Part shown: positions 31,220 to 37,069 of the stretch, in pieces
Position numbering within the stretch: position 1 is the stretch's first letter
Layout: each line of letters starts with the position of its first letter
Virus record (IMG/VR): IMGVR_UViG_3300045996_000907
Span: 1-38,498 of that record
DNA: 38,498 nucleotides
Reading direction: 5' to 3' (one strand)
Origin: a virus
The notes under the pieces: model-generated
Told to the model about the DNA's origin: nothing
Databases searched by the model: none
What the model saw: the letters and a program-made list of their open reading frames with translations, nothing else
Position numbers and translations under genes: made by a program

Positions 31220-31535
31220 TGCGTTCCTTGGGTGGGATGGATGGGGAAGCCGGGGCAGTGTCCGGGCGTGGGCGTGCACGTTCCTGACCTTTCTCGGCGG
31301 GGTGGTGCTGCACCTCGACGCTGGCCCGGTCCTTGCCGGTGACCTGCGACCACAGCCCGAGCAGCATCAGGCCGTCGTGGAACCGCGGCTCGGTGCCGGG
31401 GATGTTCTTCAGGTTGGAGACCCAGCCCTTGCTGCGCTCGACAGCCACGGCGATGCGCTCCAAGGACCAGCGGGCCCGCTCCAGGTCCACGATCACGCGG
31501 AACCAGTCGATGCGGCGGACCTTGGGGTAGGTCAT
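31134..31535 (-). CDS. Helix-turn-helix-like small phage protein, 133 aa
   Basis: The start at 31535 overlaps the previous stop (ATGA). Residues 1-65 (WFRVIVDLERARWSLERIAV, then ERSKGWVSNLKN and EPRFHDGLMLLGLW) form a compact helix-turn-helix resembling the DNA-binding domain of small terminases or regulators. The remainder is low-complexity and overlaps the next gene by 86 bases in another frame, carrying motif copy 3. The C-terminal half may simply be read-through of the regulatory sequence. It could be a late regulator or an accessory packaging protein. Confidence 0.65.
   Translation of the reverse strand: MTYPKVRRIDWFRVIVDLERARWSLERIAVAVERSKGWVSNLKNIPGTEPRFHDGLMLLGLWSQVTGKDRASVEVQHHPAEKGQERARPRPDTAPASPSIPPKERNGNEKAPAANPRRPVADHGIRDRARCGA
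31274..31289 (-). promoter_or_regulatory. Repeated 16-base motif, copy 3 (upstream of first structural gene)
   Basis: On the minus strand GGTCAGGAACGTGCAC, 14 of 16 identical to the copies at 12502 and 26221, with an A-rich GAGAAA just upstream. It lies within the end of the HTH gene and 55 bases before the start at 31219. Confidence 0.5.
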
Positions 31536-31687
31536 GCCTTGCTGTCCCAGAGCAGCCAGTGGGCGAAGATCCACACGGAAGCTGCGACCATGCAGAACGC
31601 GAAGCCGACATCGGGCTGGTCGAAGCCGAGGCCGCTCAAGGTTCCAATCGCCAGCGCGCCGGCTTGAAGTCCGAGGAAGTTCTTCAC
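31532..31687 (-). CDS. 51-aa membrane protein
   Basis: GTG start at 31687 overlapping the upstream stop (GTGA), and its own stop overlapping the next ATG. VKNFLGLQAGALAIGTLSGL, a short polar turn (FDQPD) and VGFAFCMVAASVWIFAHWLL give two membrane helices. Not recognised. It could be a small holin-like or exclusion protein, but it sits among early leftward genes. Confidence 0.6.
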   Translation of the reverse strand: MKNFLGLQAGALAIGTLSGLGFDQPDVGFAFCMVAASVWIFAHWLLWDSKA

Positions 31688-31836
31688 GCCGCCACCTTCG
31701 CGATCCGGAACTCCTGCCCCCCGAGCAGCATGCGCTGGCCCACGCGCACCAGCAGCGGACAGGCGCGCGCACCCTCCACCCGCAGGATGATCGGGGTCCA
31801 GTTGCCGCGGCCTGGTGGGCGGAGGGTGAGGGTCAT
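31684..31836 (-). CDS. 50-aa beta-rich phage microprotein
   Basis: ATG at 31836, coupled by 4-base overlaps on both sides. MTLTLRPPGRGNWTPIILRV, then RVGQRMLLGGQEFRIAKVAA, is a small all-beta protein of a type I recall from phage operons near replication genes; role unknown. Confidence 0.6.
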   Translation of the reverse strand: MTLTLRPPGRGNWTPIILRVEGARACPLLVRVGQRMLLGGQEFRIAKVAA

Positions 31837-32159
31837 GCGAACAGGTCCGTGGTCTTGGCCGCCGCCTTGCGCGTCGCGTAGGCCGTTTCCGCGTGGTGCT
31901 TGCCGTCGTACACGAGGTGGCAGCGCTGGCACCAGTGCCGCAGGTTCTCCAGCTCGCAGTGCTCCGGCACGTGGTCAAGGTGGCCGGTAGTCAGCACCAC
32001 CTTGCTGCCGGTGACCGGGTGTGGCTGGCCGTTCGGAGCGCGGCAGTCCGGGAAGGCTGGCGAACCCTCGCAGCAGTCGCCAGAGCGCTCGCGCACCTTG
32101 GCCACGATCTGCGGCCAATCCTTCGGGTAACGCGCGCGGTTCTCGGGCTTGATTGGCAT
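31833..32159 (-). CDS. HNH-family endonuclease-like protein, 108 aa
   Basis: The pattern CCEGSPAFPDC, then HLDHVPEHCELENLRHWCQR and CHLVYDGKHH, is an HNH nuclease motif with two zinc-ligand Cys pairs; HLDH carries the general-base His and ENLRH the Asn. Small HNH proteins next to phage replication or terminase genes nick DNA in packaging or recombination; here it follows RusA (TGATG overlap). A homing function is unlikely because it is embedded in a tightly packed operon and not inserted into a gene. Confidence 0.8.
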   Translation of the reverse strand: MPIKPENRARYPKDWPQIVAKVRERSGDCCEGSPAFPDCRAPNGQPHPVTGSKVVLTTGHLDHVPEHCELENLRHWCQRCHLVYDGKHHAETAYATRKAAAKTTDLFA

Positions 32160-32623
32160 CAGGTCGTCTCCAGCAATTCCGCCTGCGGACTCGCCGCCAT
32201 CACCAGCGGCGTGATCGTCACCACCACGCGCGCTTCGCCGTCCGGCTCCATGCGCCGGCTGTACAGCTCGCGCACCCACTTGTCGTCGTCGATGGCTATG
32301 CCCTTCAGCGCGTCCAGCAGCACCTTGTTGGCGTTGTCCAGGTCGATGCAGCGCACGTCATCGTCCCAGGTGAGCGGCGCGCGGGCGGCGCGCTTGGCCC
32401 AGTCCTGCGGGCGATGCGGGTACAGCTCGATGTCCAGCCGCACGCGGCCCGTGATCGGCTGGCCGATGCGAGCCAGCACCGCGGCTTGCATCACGGCGGC
32501 CTTGTACGCCTTGGCCTCCGGGCTGGGCGCCTGCATCATCCGCGCCGCCTTGCCCTTGCCGAGCACGAACTGCACCCAGTAGCGGTTCGCGCTGATCGGG
32601 TACGGGAGGGTGAGCTGGATCAT
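32159..32623 (-). CDS. rusA: RusA-family Holliday junction resolvase
   Basis: 154 residues starting MIQLTLPYPISANRYWVQFV. The family core RCIDLDNANKVLLDALKGIA followed by IDDDKWVRELYSRR is clear, with the acidic metal-binding residues of RusA in IDLDN and IDDD. It would cut branched DNA formed in replication and recombination before packaging. The start overlaps the upstream stop (ATGA) and it pairs naturally with the HNH gene downstream. Confidence 0.92.
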   Translation of the reverse strand: MIQLTLPYPISANRYWVQFVLGKGKAARMMQAPSPEAKAYKAAVMQAAVLARIGQPITGRVRLDIELYPHRPQDWAKRAARAPLTWDDDVRCIDLDNANKVLLDALKGIAIDDDKWVRELYSRRMEPDGEARVVVTITPLVMAASPQAELLETT

Positions 32624-33072
32624 GCCGACGCCCTCCACCAGTCCGTGTGCCGCTTCAGCTGCAGCACCTGGTGCGGCTCGAACACCGCCACGCCGTCGAC
32701 GATCTGCATGCCCGTCACCAGCAGCTTGCCCTCCCACTCCAGCGCGCGAAACTGCGGCGGCACCAGGTCGTTGCGCTTGCCCTGCGTCGCGGCCTCCACA
32801 CGCGCGTCGTACGCGGCCACCGCAGGATCGCGCTGCTCCGGCCGACCATCGCCCAGCCGCCACAGCAGCATCACGCCGTGGGGCCTCGCAACCTTGCGGG
32901 TTGCCAGCGCGCCGTGCTTGCGCGCGTTCACCAGACACGGCGCCACCGCGTCCATGTCGAAGTCCATCGCCGCGGCAATCTCCGCGGTGCTGCACTCGAA
33001 GCCGTCCGGTTTGCGGCGCAGCCACTCCACCACGCGGTGCGGGAAGGTGCCGGGCTGGGTTGCGTAGGCCAT
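32620..33072 (-). CDS. Winged-helix-like phage protein, 150 aa
   Basis: Residues 1-70 (FPHRVVEWLRRKPDGFECST, then AEIAAAMDFDMDAVAPCL and HGVMLLWRL) look like a winged helix-turn-helix of the kind that reads chromatin or promoter DNA. The C-terminal part (GMQIVDGVAVFEPHQVLQLK) is less clear. Similar proteins occur in phage early operons without known function. Overlaps RusA by four bases; its own start overlaps the next gene upstream by one base. Confidence 0.65.
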   Translation of the reverse strand: MAYATQPGTFPHRVVEWLRRKPDGFECSTAEIAAAMDFDMDAVAPCLVNARKHGALATRKVARPHGVMLLWRLGDGRPEQRDPAVAAYDARVEAATQGKRNDLVPPQFRALEWEGKLLVTGMQIVDGVAVFEPHQVLQLKRHTDWWRASA

Positions 33073-33338
33073 CAGGCGTGCTCCGGTTGCTTCGGCGCGT
33101 ACAGCTCGCCCACTTCCTCTTCGGTGATGCCGCCGGGGCGAATCGGGCGGAGGAATTCGTCCTCGATCACCTCGAGCGGGCCCCACCGCGGAACGACCAG
33201 GCGCGGGCCTTCGTACTCCCAGCACGGCTCGCCATCGAACACAGCGCGCGTCACGCGCAGCACCTTGCCCACGATGCACGCCGTCAGCGGGCCAGCGCCC
33301 TTCACGACGATCGCGAGCTCTCCCGGCTTGCAGTTCAT
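33072..33338 (-). CDS. Small SH3-like phage protein, 88 aa
   Basis: MNCKPGELAIVVKGAGPLTA, CIVGKVLRVTRA and EGPRLVVPRWG suggest a small beta-barrel followed by an acidic tail (GGITEEEVGELYAPK). Proteins of this pattern are frequent in phage early operons, with no assigned role. Coupled to its neighbours by ATGA and TGATG overlaps. Confidence 0.65.
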   Translation of the reverse strand: MNCKPGELAIVVKGAGPLTACIVGKVLRVTRAVFDGEPCWEYEGPRLVVPRWGPLEVIEDEFLRPIRPGGITEEEVGELYAPKQPEHA

Positions 33339-33553
33339 GGCCTGGCTCCCTCGGCAAATGCGCGCACGCGCGCGTGGTGGCGGATCAGGCCGAGTCGCAC
33401 CCCCACCCTCACCTCCTCGTCGCTCAGCGCGGTTTCGGTGGGCTCGGGTTGGCGCAGAGGCAGGCCGTAGCCGGAGATCGCGCCGCGGATGCGGTTGCGC
33501 ACGGCGGTGGAGGCTTGGCGGCGGATCTGGGCGGGGGACAGCGCGCGGTTCAT
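33335..33553 (-). CDS. 72-aa basic helical phage protein
   Basis: MNRALSPAQIRRQASTAVRN, then IRGAISGYGLPLRQ and ALSDEEVRVGVRLGLI. Basic and helical with no recognised domain. Four-base overlaps on both sides make translation likely; function unknown. Confidence 0.6.
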   Translation of the reverse strand: MNRALSPAQIRRQASTAVRNRIRGAISGYGLPLRQPEPTETALSDEEVRVGVRLGLIRHHARVRAFAEGARP

Positions 33554-34038
33554 GCGGCCGCCCTCTGCCGGATCGACAGGACTTCGACCACCCGGGCGCC
33601 GAGGAACTGGTCCAGGCGCTTGGCCCAGTCGCCGTAGCCCTCGCGGAATGGGCGCTCGACGCCCTTGCTGGTGCGGATGTTCCCGGGCTGCAGCTGCGCC
33701 TCCCATCCGGGCACCAGGGGCTGCAGGCGCTCCCAGGCGTTGCGGAAGGCGATGTCGATCGCACCCGGGTCCGTGGCCAGCTCCCCCGTCAGGACGCGGC
33801 GCGCCTCGTTGGCCTCGTAGCTGACGCACTGCCAGTCCAGCAGCACGCGCGTCACCTTCGGGATGTCGCTCGACACGACGCCGTAGTGCCAGGCGCAGGT
33901 GGGGCTGCCGGCGCCGCTGGGCGTGATGGTGCCGGGCATGGGGCACTGCTCGGCGAAGCAGCGGTAGGCGCGGCGCGTAGGGGTGTGGGGGATCGCGTCG
34001 GCGATGGATTCGCCATCGGGGAAGGAGGTGCGAGCCAT
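33550..34038 (-). CDS. Conserved phage protein with possible zinc site, 162 aa
   Basis: ATG at 34038 with GGAGA upstream, three bases from the replication gene stop. The N-terminal part has Cys and His in a spacing that could hold a metal (YRCFAEQCPMPG, then TCAWHYG). The remainder is helical (AIDIAFRNAWERLQPLVPGW) and ends in FLGARVVEVLSIRQRAA. Its location directly after the DUF1376 gene suggests a helper in replication, for example helicase loading, but no motif proves this. Confidence 0.65.
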   Translation of the reverse strand: MARTSFPDGESIADAIPHTPTRRAYRCFAEQCPMPGTITPSGAGSPTCAWHYGVVSSDIPKVTRVLLDWQCVSYEANEARRVLTGELATDPGAIDIAFRNAWERLQPLVPGWEAQLQPGNIRTSKGVERPFREGYGDWAKRLDQFLGARVVEVLSIRQRAAA

Positions 34039-34041
34039 GGG

Positions 34042-34926
34042 TCAGGTCTCCGGGTGGTACTTGCCCTCGATGCACTGCACGAAGTTCTCCGGCGAGAGAA
34101 CCCACGGCAGCTCGGCGAGGAAGGGGGGGCGGCTGGGCTCGCGCGACGGCACGCGGCCGGTGAGGAACTTCGACTTCGCGAGGTAGCGGAAGAACCGGGC
34201 GAACCAGGCCAGCGCCTCGTCGCGGTTGTGCACCTTGCCCTCGGCGAACAGCTCGCGCCACCGGGCCTGCAGGTGCTTGCGGCGGGTGTCGGTCCACTTC
34301 ACGGGCTGCGGGTTCGTGGGCATGTGCTCCCGCCACAGGGCGAGCACGGCCTGGTGGTCGCAGGGTGGGAGTGCGGGCCCAGGCGGGTCTTCGCCGAGCA
34401 GCGGCGGCAACCCGTCGCCGGACGGCGATGGGCTACTGGCACTACCTATCCCAGATGTCATCCCCGAAGGGGATATGGAGTCTGGTGTCTGGAGTCTGGA
34501 GTCTGGAGTCTGGCTAGGTTCACGCTCCCCACTAAACACTGGTGAACGATTCGTGCTCGGGTCGTGCAACGATTCGTTGAACGATTCGTGCTCCCGTCGT
34601 GCTCGCTTTTTGGCCTCGCGTTCTTCCGCGATCAGACGATTCGTTTCCGCCTGGGCGTTCGCCTTCGTCAGCTCGGCGTCGCAGCGCTTGTTGTGCCAGC
34701 CGTCCTCGCGCAGGTCGAAGAACTCGTCCAGCATGGAGGCGACGGCCTCCTTTTCCTCGCGCGTGCGTGCGGCAACCAGGCGCTGCACCGCCTTCAGGTC
34801 GGCGGGCAGCGGGCGCTCGTCGGCGTAGTACTTGCGGATCAGGCGGCTGTATGCCGCGTCCTCTACGAACGACAGGTGCGCCGTGGCCTGGGCGTAGTCG
34901 CCGATGTGGTGCTTGTAGAAGTTCAC
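34042..34926 (-). CDS. DUF1376 phage replication protein with internal repeats
   Basis: 294 residues from a GTG at 34926 with GGAGGG upstream, overlapping the previous stop. VNFYKHHIGDYAQATAHLSF, EDAAYSRLIRKYYADERPLP and a following charged helix are the DUF1376 domain, found at the N-terminus of phage replication initiators or DnaT-like loaders. The middle (about residues 115-190) is disordered and encoded by a 7-base tandem repeat and a cluster of ACGATTCGT elements. The C-terminal domain (RKHLQARWRELF, then FARFFRYLAKSKFLTG) resembles the DNA-binding end of such proteins. By analogy with lambda O, the origin may lie inside this gene. Confidence 0.8.
   Translation of the reverse strand: MNFYKHHIGDYAQATAHLSFVEDAAYSRLIRKYYADERPLPADLKAVQRLVAARTREEKEAVASMLDEFFDLREDGWHNKRCDAELTKANAQAETNRLIAEEREAKKRARREHESFNESLHDPSTNRSPVFSGEREPSQTPDSRLQTPDSISPSGMTSGIGSASSPSPSGDGLPPLLGEDPPGPALPPCDHQAVLALWREHMPTNPQPVKWTDTRRKHLQARWRELFAEGKVHNRDEALAWFARFFRYLAKSKFLTGRVPSREPSRPPFLAELPWVLSPENFVQCIEGKYHPET
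34476..34513 (+). repeat. 7-bp tandem repeat (TGGAGTC) inside the replication gene
   Basis: Five units of TGGAGTC, the second with one change (TGGTGTC), plus a partial sixth. On the coding strand this gives an SQTPDSRLQTPDS segment. A 7-base unit is not a multiple of three, so gain or loss of a unit would shift the frame of the replication protein. Confidence 0.85.
34546..34644. repeat. Four ACGATTCGT elements, candidate iterons / origin
   Basis: ACGATTCGT occurs at 34546-34554, 34569-34577, 34581-34589 and 34636-34644. The first and third are part of a longer repeat, GAACGATTCGTGCTC, followed by GTCGTGC. The copies fall in different reading frames of the gene, so protein sequence does not explain them. 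Candidate initiator-binding sites. Confidence 0.6.
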
Positions 34927-35051
34927 CGCGGCAGCCCTCCGGCACGGCTGTGTCTGCCTTCGCCTACGGGAGATTCCGCGCCGCGCTGACGCAGATGGTC
35001 GGGACACGCGGCGAAATTGCAGGCAACCGGCTGGGAGTGCGCGCTGGTCAT
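34923..35051 (-). CDS. 42-aa microprotein with Cys pair
   Basis: ATG at 35051 and stop at 34923 overlap both neighbouring genes by four bases (ATGA and GTGA). MTSAHSQPVACNFAACPDHL has a C-x4-C followed by His and could bind a metal; the rest is basic and Gly-rich. Not recognised. Confidence 0.55.
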   Translation of the reverse strand: MTSAHSQPVACNFAACPDHLRQRGAESPVGEGRHSRAGGLPR

Positions 35052-35374
35052 ACGGGGTGGTGCTCCACGTGCTGGGCCAGTGCAGCGTCGAGGGTCAGGA
35101 CCCGCAGTCCCATGCCTTCGGCCAGATGGAACTCCACGCGCGCGCCCTTCGATGCCTCCCACCCGGGCAGCAGCACCACGGCGTCGCACGTCGCGACCTG
35201 GGCCACGGCCATGCGCATGTAGGCCAGCCAGGATCCGCACGGCGGCGTCGGGTTCTCGGCGGGGTTCTCCACCTCGTAGCCCAGCGAGCGGAGCTTGGCG
35301 GCCGCGGCGTGGAAGGCAGGGAAGTTGAATTCCGGCAGGCCCGTCATGGGGCCGGCGACGTAGATGCGGGTCAC
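35048..35374 (-). CDS. DUF4406 / nucleoside 2-deoxyribosyltransferase-like protein
   Basis: 108 residues from a GTG at 35374. VTRIYVAGPMTGLPEFNFPA, then VATCDAVVLLPGWEASKGAR and VEFHLAEGMGLRV, is the DUF4406 signature, related to nucleoside 2-deoxyribosyltransferases: the AGPM loop, the DAVVLLPGW strand and the E in VEFHLA match the usual substrate and catalytic positions. It may act on nucleotide pools or on a modified nucleoside; the substrate is unknown. Coupled to its neighbours by GTGA and ATGA overlaps. Confidence 0.85.
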   Translation of the reverse strand: MTRIYVAGPMTGLPEFNFPAFHAAAAKLRSLGYEVENPAENPTPPCGSWLAYMRMAVAQVATCDAVVLLPGWEASKGARVEFHLAEGMGLRVLTLDAALAQHVEHHPV

Positions 35375-35481
35375 GATCTCTCGTCCTCCGCCACCTGGGC
35401 CAGGTCGCGCTCGGCGCGCCGCATGGCGAGGGCGGCCACCAGCACGATGCTGGGGACCAGCCAGAGGAGGAGGATGGTCAC
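35371..35481 (-). CDS. 36-aa single-helix membrane microprotein
   Basis: GTG at 35481 overlapping the upstream stop (GTGA); its stop overlaps the DUF4406 GTG. VTILLLWLVPSIVLVAALAM is one membrane helix, followed by a charged tail (RRAERDLAQVAEDERS). Small membrane proteins of this kind are common in phage early operons; function unknown. Confidence 0.55.
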   Translation of the reverse strand: MTILLLWLVPSIVLVAALAMRRAERDLAQVAEDERS

Positions 35482-35867
35482 GGCGCACCCCCTTGCAGCA
35501 CGCGGCGCAGCGCCAGGTTTTCTTCGCGCGCCAGGCGCAGCTGCTGCTCGAGCTCCGACTCCCGCCGGCGCATGGCGTGCAGGTCGTAGCCCCGGTCGTA
35601 GTTCATCCACAGCAGGGGCGCGTCGTTGCCGCACACATCCATCAGGCCGCAGAACTTGTCCCACTTGATGCCCTCGCCGCCCTGCTTCCAGCGTGTGAGC
35701 TGGGTCGCATCGACCTTGACGCCGTGCTTGGCCAGCGCGGCCTCCAATTCCTTGTCGTAGGAGTAGCCGGCGAGCTCGGCGCAGTATTCGATCGCGCGGC
35801 CCAGGGTGGGCTTGCGCATCACTTCCGAGAGGGGAACCTCCACGGACAACAGGGTCGGTTGAGTCAT
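35478..35867 (-). CDS. CII-like / HTH early regulator, 129 aa
   Basis: ATG at 35867 with GGAGGG ten bases upstream. The core TLGRAIEYCAELAGYSYDKE, VDATQLTRWKQGGEGIKWDK and FCGLMDVCGNDAPLLWMNYD has the helix-turn-helix layout of phage regulators related to CII, in which a helix reading TQLTRWKQG contacts DNA. The end is a coiled coil (RRRESELEQQLRLAREENLA). Second gene of the leftward operon after the Cro-like gene, as cII is after cro in lambda, so control of lysogeny or of late genes is plausible. Its target promoter was not identified. Confidence 0.65.
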   Translation of the reverse strand: MTQPTLLSVEVPLSEVMRKPTLGRAIEYCAELAGYSYDKELEAALAKHGVKVDATQLTRWKQGGEGIKWDKFCGLMDVCGNDAPLLWMNYDRGYDLHAMRRRESELEQQLRLAREENLALRRVLQGGAP

Positions 35868-35939
35868 GGTGCGCAACCCTCCGCAGCAAGATTGCGTGGC
35901 GTTGCGAGGCTCAGCAGGGCAAATTGACGAGCCATGACA

Positions 35940-36227
35940 TCACGCCGCTTTCTTCTCTGCCGCCGCCGGGACCTCCGGGGCGCCGTCCGTGCCGATCAAC
36001 ATCGGCCAGATGCGATGCCAGTCGTCGGGGCGCAGCTCCCACACCGGCACGCCGGTCGCTTCGGCCACCGCTGGGGCGTAGGGCGCCGGCACCCTGCCCT
36101 CGCGCACCCACGACTGCACGCTTTGGTAGCGCTCCACACCGAGCCGGCGGGCCGCGTTGACCGAGCCGTCCAGGATGCGGACGGCCCGCGCTACTGCTGA
36201 TTCAGGGGTGTTGCCTTGCTGGTCCAT
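35940..36227 (-). CDS. Cro/YdaS-like repressor, 95 aa
   Basis: ILDGSVNAARRLGVERYQSV, then QSWVREGRVPAPYAPAVAEA and GVPVWELRPDDWHRIWP, is the YdaS/Cro-like helix-turn-helix with its closing L-R-P-D motif. Divergent from the repressor gene at 36309 and first in the leftward operon, it has the place of Cro. The predicted promoter at 36255-36283 lies on top of the operator pair. The C-terminus is a short Ala/Lys tail. It is expected to lower repressor expression during lytic growth. Confidence 0.85.
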   Translation of the reverse strand: MDQQGNTPESAVARAVRILDGSVNAARRLGVERYQSVQSWVREGRVPAPYAPAVAEATGVPVWELRPDDWHRIWPMLIGTDGAPEVPAAAEKKAA

Positions 36228-36239
36228 TCCGCGCCTTTA

Positions 36240-36270
36240 CTAGATTCTCTAGCAATACTAGGCGATCTTG
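36240..36270. promoter_or_regulatory. Left operator pair (two 13-bp inverted repeats, linker CAATA)
   Basis: Site 1 is CTAG-ATTCT-CTAG (36240-36252), a perfect inverted repeat; then CAATA; site 2 is CTAG-GCGAT-CTTG (36258-36270). Centre spacing is 18 bases. The right pair at 37578-37608 has the same site-linker-site layout and the same CAATA. The pair covers the predicted -10 of the leftward promoter and abuts the possible repressor promoter. Confidence 0.75.
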
Positions 36271-36283
36271 CATTGGACTGCAA
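36255..36283 (-). promoter_or_regulatory. Predicted leftward early promoter
   Basis: On the minus strand TTGCAG (36283-36278), a 17-base spacer and TAGTAT (36260-36255). The -10 lies in the operator linker, so bound repressor would block it. Transcription would begin near 36248 and read the Cro-like gene first. The hexamers are only moderate matches to the sigma-70 consensus. Confidence 0.5.
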
Positions 36284-36308
36284 TGGGCTGCATGAAAAAC
36301 TTGCACCC

Positions 36309-36809
36309 ATGGATGACATCCACCAGCAGATCAAGGCGGCCCGGGAGCAGAAGGGCTGGTCCATGGCGCGGCTGGCCGCCGAGGTCAGCAAGGCGGAAGG
36401 TCGTCCGGAAGGGCAATACCTGAACTGGCAGACGGTCCAGCAATGGGAAAAGGGGACGTCGGCCCCGAAGCGCACCCGCATGGAACTGGTGCGCCAGCTG
36501 CTCGAGCTGGACCCGCCGTCAACGAAGGGCGAGGTGTTCCACCGCGTGAACGACGACGAGTGGACGATGCTGCAGAACTATCGGCGTCTGCTGGACAAGG
36601 ACCGCAAGGCGTTCGATGCCGAGATCGCGGCCCGCGCGGCCGAACGCCAGGCCGAGGCTGACGAGATCTTCGCCCGCTACGGCGTGGCCCAGGCGGCCGA
36701 GCGCGCCAACGCGCGGCGCCAGGACACCAGCACCATCACAGTGGACCCGGCAGACCCGCGGTTGCGCCAGGAAAGCCTGTTCGATCCGGGCGAGGAACCG
36801 GAGGCATGA
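36309..36809 (+). CDS. CI-like phage repressor (HTH, no peptidase domain)
   Basis: 166 residues. The N-terminus MDDIHQQIKAAREQKGWSMA, RLAAEVSKAEGR and WQTVQQWEKGTSAPK form an XRE-type helix-turn-helix. The remainder (DDEWTMLQNYRRLLDKDRKA onward) is a helical oligomerisation region. There is no S24 peptidase domain, so induction would not use RecA-triggered self-cleavage. The end carries QESLFDPG, close to the QL(S/D)LF pattern that binds the sliding clamp. The ATG at 36309 has no ribosome-binding sequence; a TTGGAC at 36273-36278 could start a leaderless message there. Operators lie just upstream and at 37578. It should hold both early promoters silent in the lysogen. Confidence 0.8.
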   Translation: MDDIHQQIKAAREQKGWSMARLAAEVSKAEGRPEGQYLNWQTVQQWEKGTSAPKRTRMELVRQLLELDPPSTKGEVFHRVNDDEWTMLQNYRRLLDKDRKAFDAEIAARAAERQAEADEIFARYGVAQAAERANARRQDTSTITVDPADPRLRQESLFDPGEEPEA

Positions 36810-37069
36810 TCGCGGCGCGGCGCTGGGGAGCCGCCGCATGGTGGGCGCCGGCGTGGCTGGGGCTCGCCCTCCTGCACTCGCTCACCGGCGACAGCAGCGT
36901 GACACACTGGGCGCAGCTCTGGTCCGGCTCCTTCGGTTGGCTGGCCTTCCCTTTTTGGGCGGGCTGGTTCGCGCCCAGCATGGTGGATCGAGCGGCGCCG
37001 CCCTACTCCCGCGTCGCGGCGGCCGCTGTCGCCTGCCTGCTATGGCAGCTGGCCCTGCGTGGTCTATGA
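36806..37069 (+). CDS. Membrane protein co-expressed with the repressor (possible exclusion protein)
   Basis: 87 residues, start overlapping the repressor stop (ATGA). Hydrophobic Trp-rich segments at about 8-27 (WGAAAWWAPAWLGLALLHSL), 42-57 (GSFGWLAFPFWAGWFA) and 68-86 (SRVAAAAVACLLWQLALRGL) suggest three membrane helices. A membrane protein made together with the lysogeny repressor is a classic place for superinfection exclusion or a lysogenic conversion factor. The function is inferred from context; no family was recognised. Ends six bases inside the opposite HTH gene. Confidence 0.65.
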   Translation: MIAARRWGAAAWWAPAWLGLALLHSLTGDSSVTHWAQLWSGSFGWLAFPFWAGWFAPSMVDRAAPPYSRVAAAAVACLLWQLALRGL

